A DNA stretch of 33,361 nt from Terriglobia bacterium (GCA_023511585.1 JAIMBF010000027.1:1-33361), one strand, 5' to 3'; positions 15,203-23,886 are shown, counted from the stretch's first letter. The notes: generated by a model not told the origin, from the sequence alone. Made by a program: numbers and translations.

Positions 15203-15598
15203 ATGGAAATCAGACGCAGCGGCTCACAAGCTTCCACCAAAGGCTCGGCGGAGTATTTCACCGGCACGGTGCGGATCGACCCTCTGATGCAGGCGCCCGA
15301 ACCCGCGCGCGTTCGGGCCGCGAGCGTAACCTTTGAGCCGGGCGCCCGCACCGCATGGCACACGCATCCGCTCGGCCAAACCTTGATCGTGACCTTCGGC
15401 TGCGGCTTCGTTCAGCGCTGGGGCGGCCCGATCGAAGAGATTCGGCCGGGGGATGTGGTCTGGATTCCGCCGGGGGAGAAGCACTGGCACGGCGCAACGC
15501 CCACCACGGCGATGACGCACATCGCCATTCAGGAAGCGCTGAACGGCAAGACCGTGGACTGGATGGAACAGGTCAGCGACGAGCAATACCGCAAATAA
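15203..15598 (+). CDS. Cupin resembling manganese-dependent hydroxynitrile lyases
   Basis: A 131-residue single-domain cupin. Cupin motif 1 holds His53, His55 and Gln59 in [10 protein letters not shown], and motif 2 holds His94 in PPGEKHWHG. These positions and the surrounding sequence, including [10 protein letters not shown] near the start and [13 protein letters not shown] at the end, match from memory the Granulicella and Acidobacterium cupin hydroxynitrile lyases, which use a bound metal to cleave or form cyanohydrins. The physiological role of that group is unclear, and most relatives are simply called cupins. A good purine-rich site precedes ATG 15203. A longer frame from 14939 lies inside the upstream gene and is rejected. 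Confidence 0.85.
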   Translation: MEIRRSGSQASTKGSAEYFTGTVRIDPLMQAPEPARVRAASVTFEPGARTAWHTHPLGQTLIVTFGCGFVQRWGGPIEEIRPGDVVWIPPGEKHWHGATPTTAMTHIAIQEALNGKTVDWMEQVSDEQYRK

Positions 15599-15622
15599 CC
15601 CGGTAATTTCGGCGGAACGCAG

Positions 15623-15976
15623 TCACCGCTCGCGCTTCAGGCCGCGGGCGGCGAGCGCATCCAGATAGGTTTGCCAGCGCTCCTTCTGTTCGCGCCCGAG
15701 CCGGTAGAGATACTCGAAAGAATAAATGCCGGTATCGTGCCCGTCGTCAAAGAGAATGCGCACCGCGTAATTGCCGACGGGCTCCAGCCCGACAATCGCC
15801 ACATCGCGTTTGCCGCCGAACCATTGCCGTTCGGAGGGGGCGTGCCCTTGCACTTCCGCGCTCGGGCTTTCCACGCGCAAATATTCCGCGGGCAGACGAA
15901 AACGGGCGCCGTCATCGAAGGCGATTTCGAGAATGCGCTCGGCCCGATTGAGGCGAATCTCGCGCGCAAGGGGCAT
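15623..15976 (-). CDS. DUF971 family protein
   Basis: A 117-residue protein of the DUF971 family, the small domain also found at the N-terminus of gamma-butyrobetaine hydroxylase. Recognisable parts are LEIAFDDGARFRLPAEYLRV near the start, and VGNYAVRILFDDGHDTGIYS with FEYLYRLG in the second half. Its function is unknown; a link to iron-sulfur metabolism has been suggested for relatives. The ATG has AAAGG eight bases upstream. It is the last gene of the run cnoX - LON-domain - Trm112-like - DUF971. It converges with the cupin gene. Confidence 0.85.
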   Translation of the reverse strand: MPLAREIRLNRAERILEIAFDDGARFRLPAEYLRVESPSAEVQGHAPSERQWFGGKRDVAIVGLEPVGNYAVRILFDDGHDTGIYSFEYLYRLGREQKERWQTYLDALAARGLKRER

Positions 15977-16026
15977 GGGAAAAGCCTTTGTGATTGAGGT
16001 CTTTTCTTCGCGTTCGGTTCAGGCGT

Positions 16027-16236
16027 TCAGTCCAGCTTGCGGGCTTCCTCCACCAGCATAATGGGGATGCCGTCGCGGATCGGGTAGGCAAGGCCCGCCT
16101 GCCTGCTGATCAGTTCATTCTTTTCGCGATCGTATTCCAAGGGCCCTTTGGTGAGCGGGCAGACCAGGATTTCCAAAAGCCTGGGATCGATCGGGGGTTG
16201 CTTCGGTCGTTCCGGGCTGCTTGCGGATTCGCTCAT
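16027..16236 (-). CDS. Trm112-like (UPF0434/YcaR) small protein
   Basis: A 69-residue protein with the bacterial Trm112-like pattern: [20 protein letters not shown] followed by [18 protein letters not shown]. The usual zinc cysteines are reduced to a single Cys, as in many alphaproteobacterial members. In eukaryotes Trm112 activates methyltransferases; the bacterial role is less clear. It follows the LON-domain gene by 24 bases and precedes the DUF971 gene by 50. Confidence 0.9.
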   Translation of the reverse strand: MSESASSPERPKQPPIDPRLLEILVCPLTKGPLEYDREKNELISRQAGLAYPIRDGIPIMLVEEARKLD

Positions 16237-16260
16237 TTTTCCGTTGCTCTCTCGATGTGC

Positions 16261-16926
16261 TCAGCTTTCCTGTTTGGCGGAGGGAACGAGGCGGGCGTGC
16301 CGGTCGATCTCAAAAAGCGCCAGCAGCGCCTCGGCCCGTTGCGCGAGCGTGGGCGCCTGCAGAAGGGCTTGCTTCTCGGCGGGGGTAAAGGGGCAGGCCA
16401 TGGCCAGCGAGGCGACAAGTTCGACATCCGGCAAGGCGCGGATTGCTTCCGCCTCGATTTTATAGCCGTGCGCGGCGAGATAGGCACAAGCCTTTTGCAG
16501 CAGCTGGTCCCGCGGCAGGGCAAGCGAGGCTTTGTGCTCGTCAAGATCGGCCCAATAGGGCGCGAAATCCGCACGCACGCGCCGATAGCCGCGGCGCATT
16601 TCGATTTCCTCCGCCACGCGGAAGCGAATGACGCCGGCCAGGGTGATCAGAAATCGGCGGTCGTCGGTTTCCGCAAAAAAGACAATTCTGCCGAGGCAGC
16701 CCACTTGATAGAGCGCCGGCCCGTTCGCCGTCGGGCGGCGCGAGGGGTCCGGCTGGATCATGCCGAAAACCCTGCCGGCCGCCAGCGCATCCTCGGTCAT
16801 TGCGATGTAGCGCGGCTCAAAGATATTGAGCGGCAGCCGCCCCCAGGGCAGCAAAAGCGCCCCGATCAAGGGAAAAACCGGGAAGGACTCGGGCAGCCTC
16901 TCGGGGCTCAGATGAAAGCTCGGCAT
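16261..16926 (-). CDS. LON peptidase substrate-binding domain protein
   Basis: A 221-residue protein corresponding to the N-terminal domain of Lon, without the AAA or protease domains. The hallmark is FPLIGALLLPWGRLPLNIFEPRYIAM near the N-terminus, given here only as the segments FPLIGALLLP and LNIFEPRY. The mid-region has GMIQPD and LGRIVFFAETDD-type sequence. The stand-alone family is common in alphaproteobacteria beside the thioredoxin-TPR protein, as here, and its role is not established. AGGAG lies directly against the ATG, closer than normal. Confidence 0.9.
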   Translation of the reverse strand: MPSFHLSPERLPESFPVFPLIGALLLPWGRLPLNIFEPRYIAMTEDALAAGRVFGMIQPDPSRRPTANGPALYQVGCLGRIVFFAETDDRRFLITLAGVIRFRVAEEIEMRRGYRRVRADFAPYWADLDEHKASLALPRDQLLQKACAYLAAHGYKIEAEAIRALPDVELVASLAMACPFTPAEKQALLQAPTLAQRAEALLALFEIDRHARLVPSAKQES

Positions 16927-16932
16927 CTCCTG

Positions 16933-17880
16933 TCAGCGGAACAAAAGCGAAGAGAGTTTCCTCCGCGCCGCCACCGTGGCGGGATCTTCCACCCCCCAAG
17001 CTTCAAAGAATTTCAGCAGCTGTTTGCGTGCTGCATCGTCTTTCCACGCGCGGTCGCGCCGGATGATTTCCAAGAGCGCATCCGCCGCCTCGGCGCGTTT
17101 GCCCAAGGCGTTCAAGGCCGTGGCAAGCTCGTAGCGGGCTTCATGGTCGTTGGGATCGGCGGCCAAGCGTTGCTCGAGGCTGGCGAGCTTGGCGGAGGCG
17201 GCTCTTCCCTCCTCGGCCAAGGCCAGCGCACTGCGCGCGCCGACGATTTCCGCGTGCTCGGCAAGCTTGGCGGGCACGCGCGTGAGAGTCTGCTTGGCCT
17301 CGTCTTCATGGCCCGCGGCCAATTGCGCGCGCACAAGCCCGCCCCAAGCCTCGGGATTTTCGGGTTCGGCGCGGAGGACGGATTCGAAGAGTTCGGCCGC
17401 GTAGTCGGCCTCGCCCCGTTCCAGCGCCGCGCGCGCTTCGGTGAGGAGTTCGGCCGAAGGCATGGCCCCTCCGGCCAACCGCAGCAGGCCTTCGACAAAC
17501 CGCTTCACCTCCGATTCCGGCAGCGCCCCTTGGAAGAGATCCGCGATCTGGCCCTGCCAGAAGGCTGCAACCGTCGGCACCGATTGCAGCGGCAAGCCGA
17601 GCTGCACGAGTTGCTGAACCAGGGCACGGTTTTTGTCGATGTCGATTTTAACGAGCCGAACCCGCCCGCCGGCGGCACGGACAACCTTCTCCAAGGTGGG
17701 GGTCAGCTGCTTGCACGGGCCGCACCATGTGGCCCAGAAATCGACCAACACCGGCACGGAGCGCGAGGCTTCCACCACATCCTGCATAAACGTTTTTTGA
17801 TCGCCTTCGACGATCAACGGGGCTCCGCCCGCAGCCGCTTCACGGGCGCGGCCTTGGGCAAGGCTCATGGTAGGATCCAT
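16933..17880 (-). CDS. cnoX: Thioredoxin-TPR chaperedoxin (CnoX/YbbN-like)
   Basis: A 315-residue protein. Residues about 30-135 form a thioredoxin domain with an intact WCGPC motif (DFWATWCGPCKQL) and the cis-proline segment QSVPTVAAF. The rest is a helical tetratricopeptide region, about 140-290. CnoX proteins act in the cytoplasm as holdases that protect clients from oxidation and hand them to GroEL. In E. coli the motif is SXXC-like and redox-poor, whereas here it is a full CGPC, as in alphaproteobacterial members. ATG 17880 has AGGAG seven bases upstream and is preferred to the internal Met at codon 5. It leads the LON/Trm112/DUF971 run. Confidence 0.93.
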   Translation of the reverse strand: MDPTMSLAQGRAREAAAGGAPLIVEGDQKTFMQDVVEASRSVPVLVDFWATWCGPCKQLTPTLEKVVRAAGGRVRLVKIDIDKNRALVQQLVQLGLPLQSVPTVAAFWQGQIADLFQGALPESEVKRFVEGLLRLAGGAMPSAELLTEARAALERGEADYAAELFESVLRAEPENPEAWGGLVRAQLAAGHEDEAKQTLTRVPAKLAEHAEIVGARSALALAEEGRAASAKLASLEQRLAADPNDHEARYELATALNALGKRAEAADALLEIIRRDRAWKDDAARKQLLKFFEAWGVEDPATVAARRKLSSLLFR

Positions 17881-17908
17881 TCTTGAACTCCTGGGGGCTA
17901 AAGGTTGT

Positions 17909-17936
17909 TACATAGATGTTATCCGGCGTCGCACAA
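17909..17936 (-). promoter_or_regulatory. Possible promoter of cnoX
   Basis: On the minus strand, TTGTGC (17931-17936) is followed after 16 bases by TATGTA (17909-17914), 29 bases before the ATG at 17880. Both hexamers match the housekeeping consensus at three or four positions. It lies in the divergent gap shared with the alpha-hydroxy-acid dehydrogenase gene. Confidence 0.35.
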
Positions 17937-18073
17937 ACAAGCCGCAGCACGGCATTCCGGCTGCAGATAAGGACCGTAAGCGAGGAGGGATCTGCCCTCG
18001 TCGGGGCGCGGTTCTGCCATGGGGCGATCTTTGCTAGAGGACTCCGCAGCAAGCGAGCGAAGGGGGGAACGCG

Positions 18074-19348
18074 ATGTCAGCAGGCAGTATAGAGGCAGAA
18101 ACCGCTCAAGCACAAAGGGCTGCCGGCGGTGCCGCATGGGCGCCGGCGGCGCCGGCGGCGAAACGCGCGCTCCGGCGGATTTACGCGCTGGATGATTTCG
18201 AAGTGGCGGCGCGGCGGCGCCTGCCGCAGGCTTTGTTCGGCTTCATCTCCGGAGGCACCGAGACGAATGCGAGCCTCCGCGCCAACCGCGCCGCTTTTGC
18301 CGATTGGGTCTTCGTGCCGCGCGTTCTGGTGGATGCTTCGCGGCGCAACCAAAGCGTCTCGCTCTTCGGGCAGACCTATGCCACCCCGTTCGGCATCGCC
18401 CCGATGGGGGCAAGCGCCTTGATGGCCTATGATGCCGATTGCGTGCTGGCTGAGGCGGCGGAAGCGGCGAATATCCCCTTTATCCTCAGCGGTGCCTCGC
18501 TGACCCCGCTGGAGCGGGTCAGGCGCGCCGGCCGCACCAGCTGGTTTCAGGCCTATATTCCCAGCGATCGCGCGCATATCGGCGGCTTGATCGCGCGGGT
18601 TGCGGATGCCGGCTACGAGGTGCTGGTGGTGACCGTGGATGTGCAGGTGCCGGGCAACCGCGAGAACAACCAGCGGGCGGGATTTTCGCTGCCGCTTCGC
18701 CCCACGCCGAAGCTGCTTTGGGACGGCATAAGCCATCCCGGCTGGCTGTTCGGCACCGCGGCGCGCACCCTGGCAACCCGCGGCATGCTGCATTTTGAGA
18801 ACGCGGCGGCCGAGCGCGGCGGGCCGGTGCTTTCGGCCGAAGCGGCCAACCGCTTCGCCGGGCGAGAGGCGCTGGATTGGGACGATCTTGCCTTTATTCG
18901 CGAGAAATGGCGCGGCAAGTTGGTGCTGAAGGGCGTGCTGGCGCCGGAGGATGCGAATCGCGCGCGCGCGCTCGGCGTGGATGGGGTGATGGTCTCCAAC
19001 CATGGCGGGCGGCAGCTCGACGGGGCGATTGCCGCGCTGCACGCGCTGCCCGCGGTGGTCGCGGCCGCCGGACCGATGACGGTGATGCTGGACGGCGGCG
19101 TTCGGCGCGGGACCGATGTGCTGAAGGCGCTCGCGCTCGGGGCGAAATTCGTCTTCGTGGCGCGGCCGTTTTTGTATGCCGCGGCGGTTGCCGGACGCGA
19201 CGGCGCGGCGCACGCAATCAGGCTTTTGGCGAGCGAGATCGACCGCGATCTTGCCTTGCTCGGCTGCCCGGAGATTGCCTCGCTGAGCCCGGATTGGATT
19301 GCCCCGGCGGGCATGCGCGCAAACCTGCCGCGTGCGAGCGCCGGTTAA
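18074..19348 (+). CDS. FMN-dependent alpha-hydroxy-acid dehydrogenase (L-lactate type)
   Basis: A 424-residue TIM-barrel enzyme of the lactate dehydrogenase/glycolate oxidase/mandelate dehydrogenase family. Seen in order are FGFISGGTETNASLR, the FMN-phosphate-side PFGIAPMGASAL, the WFQAYIPSDR strand, KGVLAPEDA with the flavin lysine, and the active-site signature SNHGGRQLDG. The first 30 residues are an Ala/Pro-rich extension not usual in the family. It oxidises an L-2-hydroxy acid and passes electrons to quinone or oxygen; lactate is the most likely substrate, but this is not shown. AAGGGGGGAA precedes the ATG. Its stop overlaps that of the next, convergent gene within TTAA (19345-19348). 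Confidence 0.92.
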   Translation: MSAGSIEAETAQAQRAAGGAAWAPAAPAAKRALRRIYALDDFEVAARRRLPQALFGFISGGTETNASLRANRAAFADWVFVPRVLVDASRRNQSVSLFGQTYATPFGIAPMGASALMAYDADCVLAEAAEAANIPFILSGASLTPLERVRRAGRTSWFQAYIPSDRAHIGGLIARVADAGYEVLVVTVDVQVPGNRENNQRAGFSLPLRPTPKLLWDGISHPGWLFGTAARTLATRGMLHFENAAAERGGPVLSAEAANRFAGREALDWDDLAFIREKWRGKLVLKGVLAPEDANRARALGVDGVMVSNHGGRQLDGAIAALHALPAVVAAAGPMTVMLDGGVRRGTDVLKALALGAKFVFVARPFLYAAAVAGRDGAAHAIRLLASEIDRDLALLGCPEIASLSPDWIAPAGMRANLPRASAG

Positions 19349-20025
19349 CGCGGAGCGGCGAGAGCAGGCGGTGCCGTGAAGGGAAAGCGATAATCGAACG
19401 GCGAAGGCAGCGGCTTCGGATTGGCCTTGCGTTCTTTGGAACGCAGCAACGCAGCAAAAAATTGCTCGGGCGAAAGGGCGCCGCTGTCCAATTCGCGCGC
19501 ATAGGCATTGAGCCCGACTTCATCCGCCCAACGGCCGAGCACATAGCGAAAGGTGACATCGATGAAGCGGAGCGTTCCCATCCGCCGGTGATGGGCGGCG
19601 AGGTTGAATTGCGCGAGATGGGCGAGCACGTCTTCATCGCTCCAGATCGTTTGCGGGTGCGGTAAGGCAAGCCGTGCGTTTGCCGTCTTTTCGGCGGCGG
19701 AGGCGGGAATCTCGATTCGCACTTCGCGGCCGATGGGGGTTTCGGTCTCGGCCTCAAGCAGTTGCAAGAGATGCGGACCCGGGGCAAGCGGCTTTTTGGC
19801 GCGCGCCACGAAACCGCAAAACCCGAGCCCTATGCCGGCTTCCAGCAAATCACGCCGAAAGCGATCGGCAAGCGCCTCGGCGATGGGGCGGCCGTCCGAA
19901 AGCACGCGGATATGACAGCGCTCGAGTGTCCCGGCGCGCCAAGCCCAACCGAAAATAAAACCTTCCGGCGATGTGCCGTCGATGTTGCCGTGCAACGGCG
20001 GAAAAGATGAATTGTTTTTGTACAT
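19345..20025 (-). CDS. DUF4214 domain protein with N-terminal beta domain
   Basis: A 226-residue protein when started at ATG 20025. Residues 12-108 resemble a beta-sandwich domain often found in proteobacterial glycosyltransferase loci, with the pattern IDGTSPEGFIFGWAW and DGRPIAEALADRFRRDL. Residues about 150-198 match DUF4214: DVTFRYVLGRWADEVGLNAY, then L-x2-GALSPEQFFAALLRSKE. DUF4214 proteins are linked to surface polysaccharides and S-layer or RTX proteins. The longer frame up to 21060 runs antisense through the next gene and is rejected. The gene is divergent from the unrecognised protein, with only 48 bases between starts. Confidence 0.8.
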   Translation of the reverse strand: MYKNNSSFPPLHGNIDGTSPEGFIFGWAWRAGTLERCHIRVLSDGRPIAEALADRFRRDLLEAGIGLGFCGFVARAKKPLAPGPHLLQLLEAETETPIGREVRIEIPASAAEKTANARLALPHPQTIWSDEDVLAHLAQFNLAAHHRRMGTLRFIDVTFRYVLGRWADEVGLNAYARELDSGALSPEQFFAALLRSKERKANPKPLPSPFDYRFPFTAPPALAAPR

Positions 20026-20073
20026 AACGCTTGCCTCGCAACCATCACTAGAATAACAATCGAAAGTTGAAAA

Positions 20074-21570
20074 ATGCAATCTCCGAATGCGGAGGAACGG
20101 CGGAGGACAGCTGCAAGTATGTCTTGTTCGCGAAACATAAAAACAGTCGGAAAAATAAGACAGATCGTGCGTCCTAAATTCGAGACGCAGCGGCAAAAAA
20201 CCACGCTCGCGCCGGCTCCGGCGATGCCGGAGGTGGTTCCGGCGTTTTGGCGGGACGTTTTGCTTGCAGCAAGCATTCCGACAAACGGGGCAGGTTGCGA
20301 AAGCGCTGTGAAGCCGGCCGCGCAATATAGTTACCGGCAACGCTTGTTCGGCTTTGAAGCGCAACTTTCCGCGCTTTCCGCCATGCTGAGCGGGATCGGC
20401 CAGCGGCTGTTGTTTGTTCCTGCACCGGAATTGTTTGCAGCACCCTCGAGCTATCGGCCGTTCGAGCGCTTCATCGCGCCCGAGCGCAGCAATGTGGGGC
20501 TTGTGCATCTGCGTCTCGGCATGGCGCGGCATGCGCGTCTTTTGAAAGGTGCGCGCAACGTAATGCTTTCGGCCGAGGCGGAGATTTTGCCCCCGCTTGG
20601 CCCGCAAAGCCACCCCTTTGCCTCGGGGCAAGTTGTTCCTTCGGGTTTTGCCGAGCAATTCGTTTACTATCCGGAGCAAATGCCGCTGCGGCGGTTCGGC
20701 AACCGCGAGTGTGCTCGGGCGGTTTTGCCGGCCGGTGCGGCAATGACGGATGTGCGCGAAGCCTTGGCGCGCCATCCTGCGATGGAACCGGCGGAAGCTG
20801 CCGAGATCACCCCCAAGCTTTGTGCCGCGCGCGGGCTTTTCGGCTGCTCCTTTGCAGAGTTCGATGCCGAAGAATGGCGGGGAACGGAGCCTGCGCGCAT
20901 GACGGCGCACAGCGCGGATTGGCGGCGCGCTTTTGCGTTGGCGCGCGAGAGCGGGGCCGGCGGAATGCCGGCACATCCGTTCATTTTGCTGGCCTGGAAT
21001 CTCGGCAACCCTGCAAGCATGCTGCCCGCGCTGGTTTTGCGGCTCTGCCGATCGGAGCATTTGCGGAATTCCCCGCTGCGCGTGGTTTTATTTCCCTTCA
21101 ACGAAACCTGGGAAACCGCGCAAGCGGTGCCGCAGCTTGTCGAACAGGTACGAAACGAAACCCTCCGCCCGCAAATTTTGCGCTCCATTTTTCTCGCGCG
21201 TCTGTCGCGGCCCGAAGCGTTGCCGTTGTTGCCCGCGTTGTTTGCATGCGGCTGGATTGAAGGGGCCGATCCGGAACGCTTCTTTACCTTGGCACGCCTG
21301 AATGCGCTTCGCATTCCGGCCATGATGTTGGCGTCGCCGGAAGAGTTTCGTTTCTCTTCGACGTTTGCGTTGCACCAGACCATTCCGCCCGACGAGGAGC
21401 TTCGCCTGCGCGTTTCCGACCAATTCGGCGAGCGGATCCACCTTGTGCCGTCGCTTTCCCACCGGGCGTTGGCCGATGTGCTTTTGCGCTCGGAGGAAAT
21501 GCTGCGGCAACGCTTTATCCCCGCACGTCAGATGCATCATGCCGAAATGTTCGCGATCCATGCCGCTTAA
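20074..21570 (+). CDS. Unrecognised 498-residue protein in a glycosyltransferase island
   Basis: I do not recognise a family. The first 45 residues are basic and polar; the rest looks like a soluble alpha/beta protein with no signal peptide or transmembrane helix. The C-terminal half has Rossmann-like alternation (LRVVLFPFNETWETAQAVPQ, then IPAMMLASPEEFRFSS, then ERIHLVPSLSHRALADVLLR), which would suit a glycosyltransferase-like or polysaccharide-processing fold, but no EX7E or DXD motif stands out. It overlaps the GT4 start by 11 bases, so they are probably coupled. The start is uncertain: ATG 20074 has no clear ribosome-binding site, and ATG 20119 is an alternative. Codon use is less GC-biased than in the flanking core genes. 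Confidence 0.65.
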   Translation: MQSPNAEERRRTAASMSCSRNIKTVGKIRQIVRPKFETQRQKTTLAPAPAMPEVVPAFWRDVLLAASIPTNGAGCESAVKPAAQYSYRQRLFGFEAQLSALSAMLSGIGQRLLFVPAPELFAAPSSYRPFERFIAPERSNVGLVHLRLGMARHARLLKGARNVMLSAEAEILPPLGPQSHPFASGQVVPSGFAEQFVYYPEQMPLRRFGNRECARAVLPAGAAMTDVREALARHPAMEPAEAAEITPKLCAARGLFGCSFAEFDAEEWRGTEPARMTAHSADWRRAFALARESGAGGMPAHPFILLAWNLGNPASMLPALVLRLCRSEHLRNSPLRVVLFPFNETWETAQAVPQLVEQVRNETLRPQILRSIFLARLSRPEALPLLPALFACGWIEGADPERFFTLARLNALRIPAMMLASPEEFRFSSTFALHQTIPPDEELRLRVSDQFGERIHLVPSLSHRALADVLLRSEEMLRQRFIPARQMHHAEMFAIHAA

Positions 21571-22897
21571 ACGCCTTGCCATTCCAACCGCTTCCGAGAG
21601 CGAGGAAGCCGAGCCGCTTCCGCTTCATGTGCTGAAGCGACGCATTTGCAAGCTGGGCTGGACATTATATTACGACGTCTCGCCGCTCTTCGAAGAGCAT
21701 TGGACGGGAATTCCGCTGGTCGCAGCGCGGCTTGGAGAGGTGTTATTCGACGCGTTTCCCGAAAACACGCGATTCTTCTATGAAAACCATCTGGTTTCCA
21801 GCGAGGCGGTTGTCGATGCCTTCGCCAGAAACAGCGGGCTTTTCCTGCAGCGCGACTTTTTCAAAGGCGATGCCCGCGAGGGGCCGATGCCGCTTTTGCA
21901 AGCCGGCAGCCGGGCAGCGGGCATTTTTCCTTCGGTCAAGCGCGTGCGAAGGATCTTTCCCATCGAATGCAGCCTCGTGCACGACCTTTCCACGCTGATT
22001 ACGCCGCAATTTCATGTCTTCGATACCATCCGATACCATATGGAAACGATATGCGAGGATCTCGCGTCCAATACGGTCACGTTCGGCGTTTCCCGCGCAA
22101 CCGTGGAAGATCTCAAAGCCTATTTCGGCATCGAGGAGTATCGCCTGCGCGTGGCTTATAACGGCGTTTCCTGGCCGTGGTGGTTTCCGATCCAGCTTGC
22201 TAACGAACCTCGCGAAGAAAATGCCGAGCCCTATTTTCTTGTCCTGGGCACGCGGGAGCCGCGCAAGAACATCGCCTGCATTTTTGATTTGCTCAATCTT
22301 TTCCCGGATCTTTTGGAAGACTGCCGGTTTGTGATTGCGGGCCGCATAGGCTGGCTTGCGGAACAGCAGGCGATCCCCGCCGCCTTGGAAGCGGCAATTG
22401 CGCAAAAACGGCTCATTTTGCCGGGGTTTGTTTCCGAGTTCGAGAAATACCGCCTGCTTTGCGGCGCAACGGCGACGATTTACCCTTCCTTCTTCGAAGG
22501 TTTCGGCCTGCCCATTCTGGAAAGCCTTTCCGTCGGCACCCCTTGCATTGCATCCTTCAGCTCCGCCATTCCCGAAGCGGGCGGAGAGCTGTGCACGTAT
22601 TTTGACCCGTTTTCCGTCGAAAGCCTCTATCGGGCGGTGCGCAAGCTGCTTGCCTGCTCCCCGAAGCACAACCGGGAATTCCGCGCAGGCTGTCGCGCGG
22701 TAGCGAAACGGTTCACATGGCAGAATACCGCACGGCAAATCCTCTCCGTGCTGCTTGCGGAGATGGAGCAATCCGCGGGTCTCGCGGCCGGGCGCATCGC
22801 TTTCATCGAATCGCATGCCAAGCCTGAGCTTGTCCCTCCGTGGCCTGCGCCGAGAGGCAGGCGGAGGGCCAACGGGGCCGGGCTTCGCTCCGAGTAG
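21560..22897 (+). CDS. GT4 family glycosyltransferase
   Basis: A 445-residue GT-B fold retaining glycosyltransferase. The N-terminal half begins YYDVSPLFEEHWTGIPLVAA, seen in a group of GT4 enzymes from polysaccharide loci. The C-terminal nucleotide-sugar domain has FLVLGTREPRKN, VIAGRIGW, the YPSFFEGFGLPILES segment with the EX7E motif, and GTPCIASFSSAIPEAGG. The donor and acceptor are unknown. I start at ATG 21560, inside the last codons of the upstream gene; the frame opens earlier at 21365, but that part is antisense-like junk. The last 25 residues are a basic Pro/Arg tail encoded across a strong hairpin. Confidence 0.88.
   Translation: MPLKRLAIPTASESEEAEPLPLHVLKRRICKLGWTLYYDVSPLFEEHWTGIPLVAARLGEVLFDAFPENTRFFYENHLVSSEAVVDAFARNSGLFLQRDFFKGDAREGPMPLLQAGSRAAGIFPSVKRVRRIFPIECSLVHDLSTLITPQFHVFDTIRYHMETICEDLASNTVTFGVSRATVEDLKAYFGIEEYRLRVAYNGVSWPWWFPIQLANEPREENAEPYFLVLGTREPRKNIACIFDLLNLFPDLLEDCRFVIAGRIGWLAEQQAIPAALEAAIAQKRLILPGFVSEFEKYRLLCGATATIYPSFFEGFGLPILESLSVGTPCIASFSSAIPEAGGELCTYFDPFSVESLYRAVRKLLACSPKHNREFRAGCRAVAKRFTWQNTARQILSVLLAEMEQSAGLAAGRIAFIESHAKPELVPPWPAPRGRRRANGAGLRSE
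22834..22868. repeat. Imperfect palindrome at the 3' end of the GT4 gene
   Basis: CCCTCC (22834-22839) pairs with GGAGGG (22863-22868), and GCCTGC (22843-22848) pairs with GCAGGC (22857-22862), with a 3-base bulge and an 8-base loop. The 12-bp hairpin lies in the last codons of the glycosyltransferase. No T-run follows on either strand. A second short GC hairpin lies just after the stop (22900-22913). Confidence 0.5.
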
Positions 22898-23028
22898 GCG
22901 CGCGGCTCCGCGCTGAGGCGAAAGCGGCGAAACGTGCCGCCGGGATTGCGCCCGCCGCGACCCGAACGCTGGTTTCCTTTCGTGGAGTGAAGAGTTGATT
23001 TGACGGGATATTCGTGCTTGCAAGGCTT

Positions 23029-23874
23029 ATGCCCATATTGTCCGGTAAAGCACGCGTGGCCGGGGTGCTCGGCTGGCCGGTCGCGCATTCCCTCTCCCCG
23101 CGCCTGCACGGGTATTGGCTCGCGCGGTATGGGATTGATGGTGCCTATATTCCGCTGCCCACGCCCCCCGAACGGCTGGAAGACGCCGTCCGCGGCATGA
23201 TCGCCATGGGTTTTGCCGGAGCGAATGCAACGCTTCCGCACAAGGTTGCCCTTTGCGCGCTTTGCGATGTGCTCGATGAAACCGCGCGGCGCGCCGGCGC
23301 GGTGAATACCCTGGTGTTCCGTGACGGGCGCATCTTCGGCAGCAATACCGACGGGTTCGGATTTCTCGCGAACCTGCGTGCCCATGGGGTTGAACCCAAT
23401 GCCGGCCCGGCTTTGATCCTCGGCGCGGGCGGCGCGGCGCGCGCCATCGCCGCCGCTTTGGCGGAAAGCGGAGCCGCGGTGCGCGTGGCAAGCCGTCGCC
23501 CGGAGCAAGCCGAAGCATTGGCGGCCACGCTTCACCATGCGCGCATCGCCCCCCTCCCTTGGGCCAACCGCAGCGCTTTCCTGGCGGAATGCACGCTTTT
23601 GGTGAACGCCACGGCCGCGGGGATGCAAGGGCACGAGCCATTGGATATTGAACTTGCCTCCGCCCGCCCGGAGCTGGTGGTGGTCGATATCGTCTACACG
23701 CCCCCCGAAACGCCGCTTTTGAAGGAAGCCCGCGCGCGCGGGCTGCGCACGGTGCCCGGGCTCGGCATGTTGCTTTTTCAAGCCGTCCCCGGATTTGCCC
23801 AATGGTTCGGGGTCGAGCCCGAGGTGGATGAAGAGCTCCATCGCTTCATCGCCGCCGCTTTGCCGGCGCGTTAG
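23029..23874 (+). CDS. aroE: Shikimate dehydrogenase
   Basis: A 281-residue NADP-dependent enzyme that reduces 3-dehydroshikimate in aromatic amino acid synthesis. The shikimate-binding SLSP lies at 21-24, catalytic Lys72 in NATLPHK, Asp108 in SNTDGFG, and the NADP loop is LGAGGAARA at 131-139. The C-terminus has VDIVYTPPETPLL and GLGMLLFQA, both standard. ATG 23029 with AAGG upstream is chosen; a GTG at 23014 would add five residues. It begins the conserved run aroE-coaE-dnaQ. Confidence 0.96.
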   Translation: MPILSGKARVAGVLGWPVAHSLSPRLHGYWLARYGIDGAYIPLPTPPERLEDAVRGMIAMGFAGANATLPHKVALCALCDVLDETARRAGAVNTLVFRDGRIFGSNTDGFGFLANLRAHGVEPNAGPALILGAGGAARAIAAALAESGAAVRVASRRPEQAEALAATLHHARIAPLPWANRSAFLAECTLLVNATAAGMQGHEPLDIELASARPELVVVDIVYTPPETPLLKEARARGLRTVPGLGMLLFQAVPGFAQWFGVEPEVDEELHRFIAAALPAR

Positions 23875-23886
23875 GGCAAGCAGGCG

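Noticed and set aside
20026-21060. Long N-terminal extension of the DUF4214 frame (571 codons in total)
   Set aside because: The extension is antisense to the 498-residue protein and has no protein-like features; the start at 20025 opens the recognisable domain.
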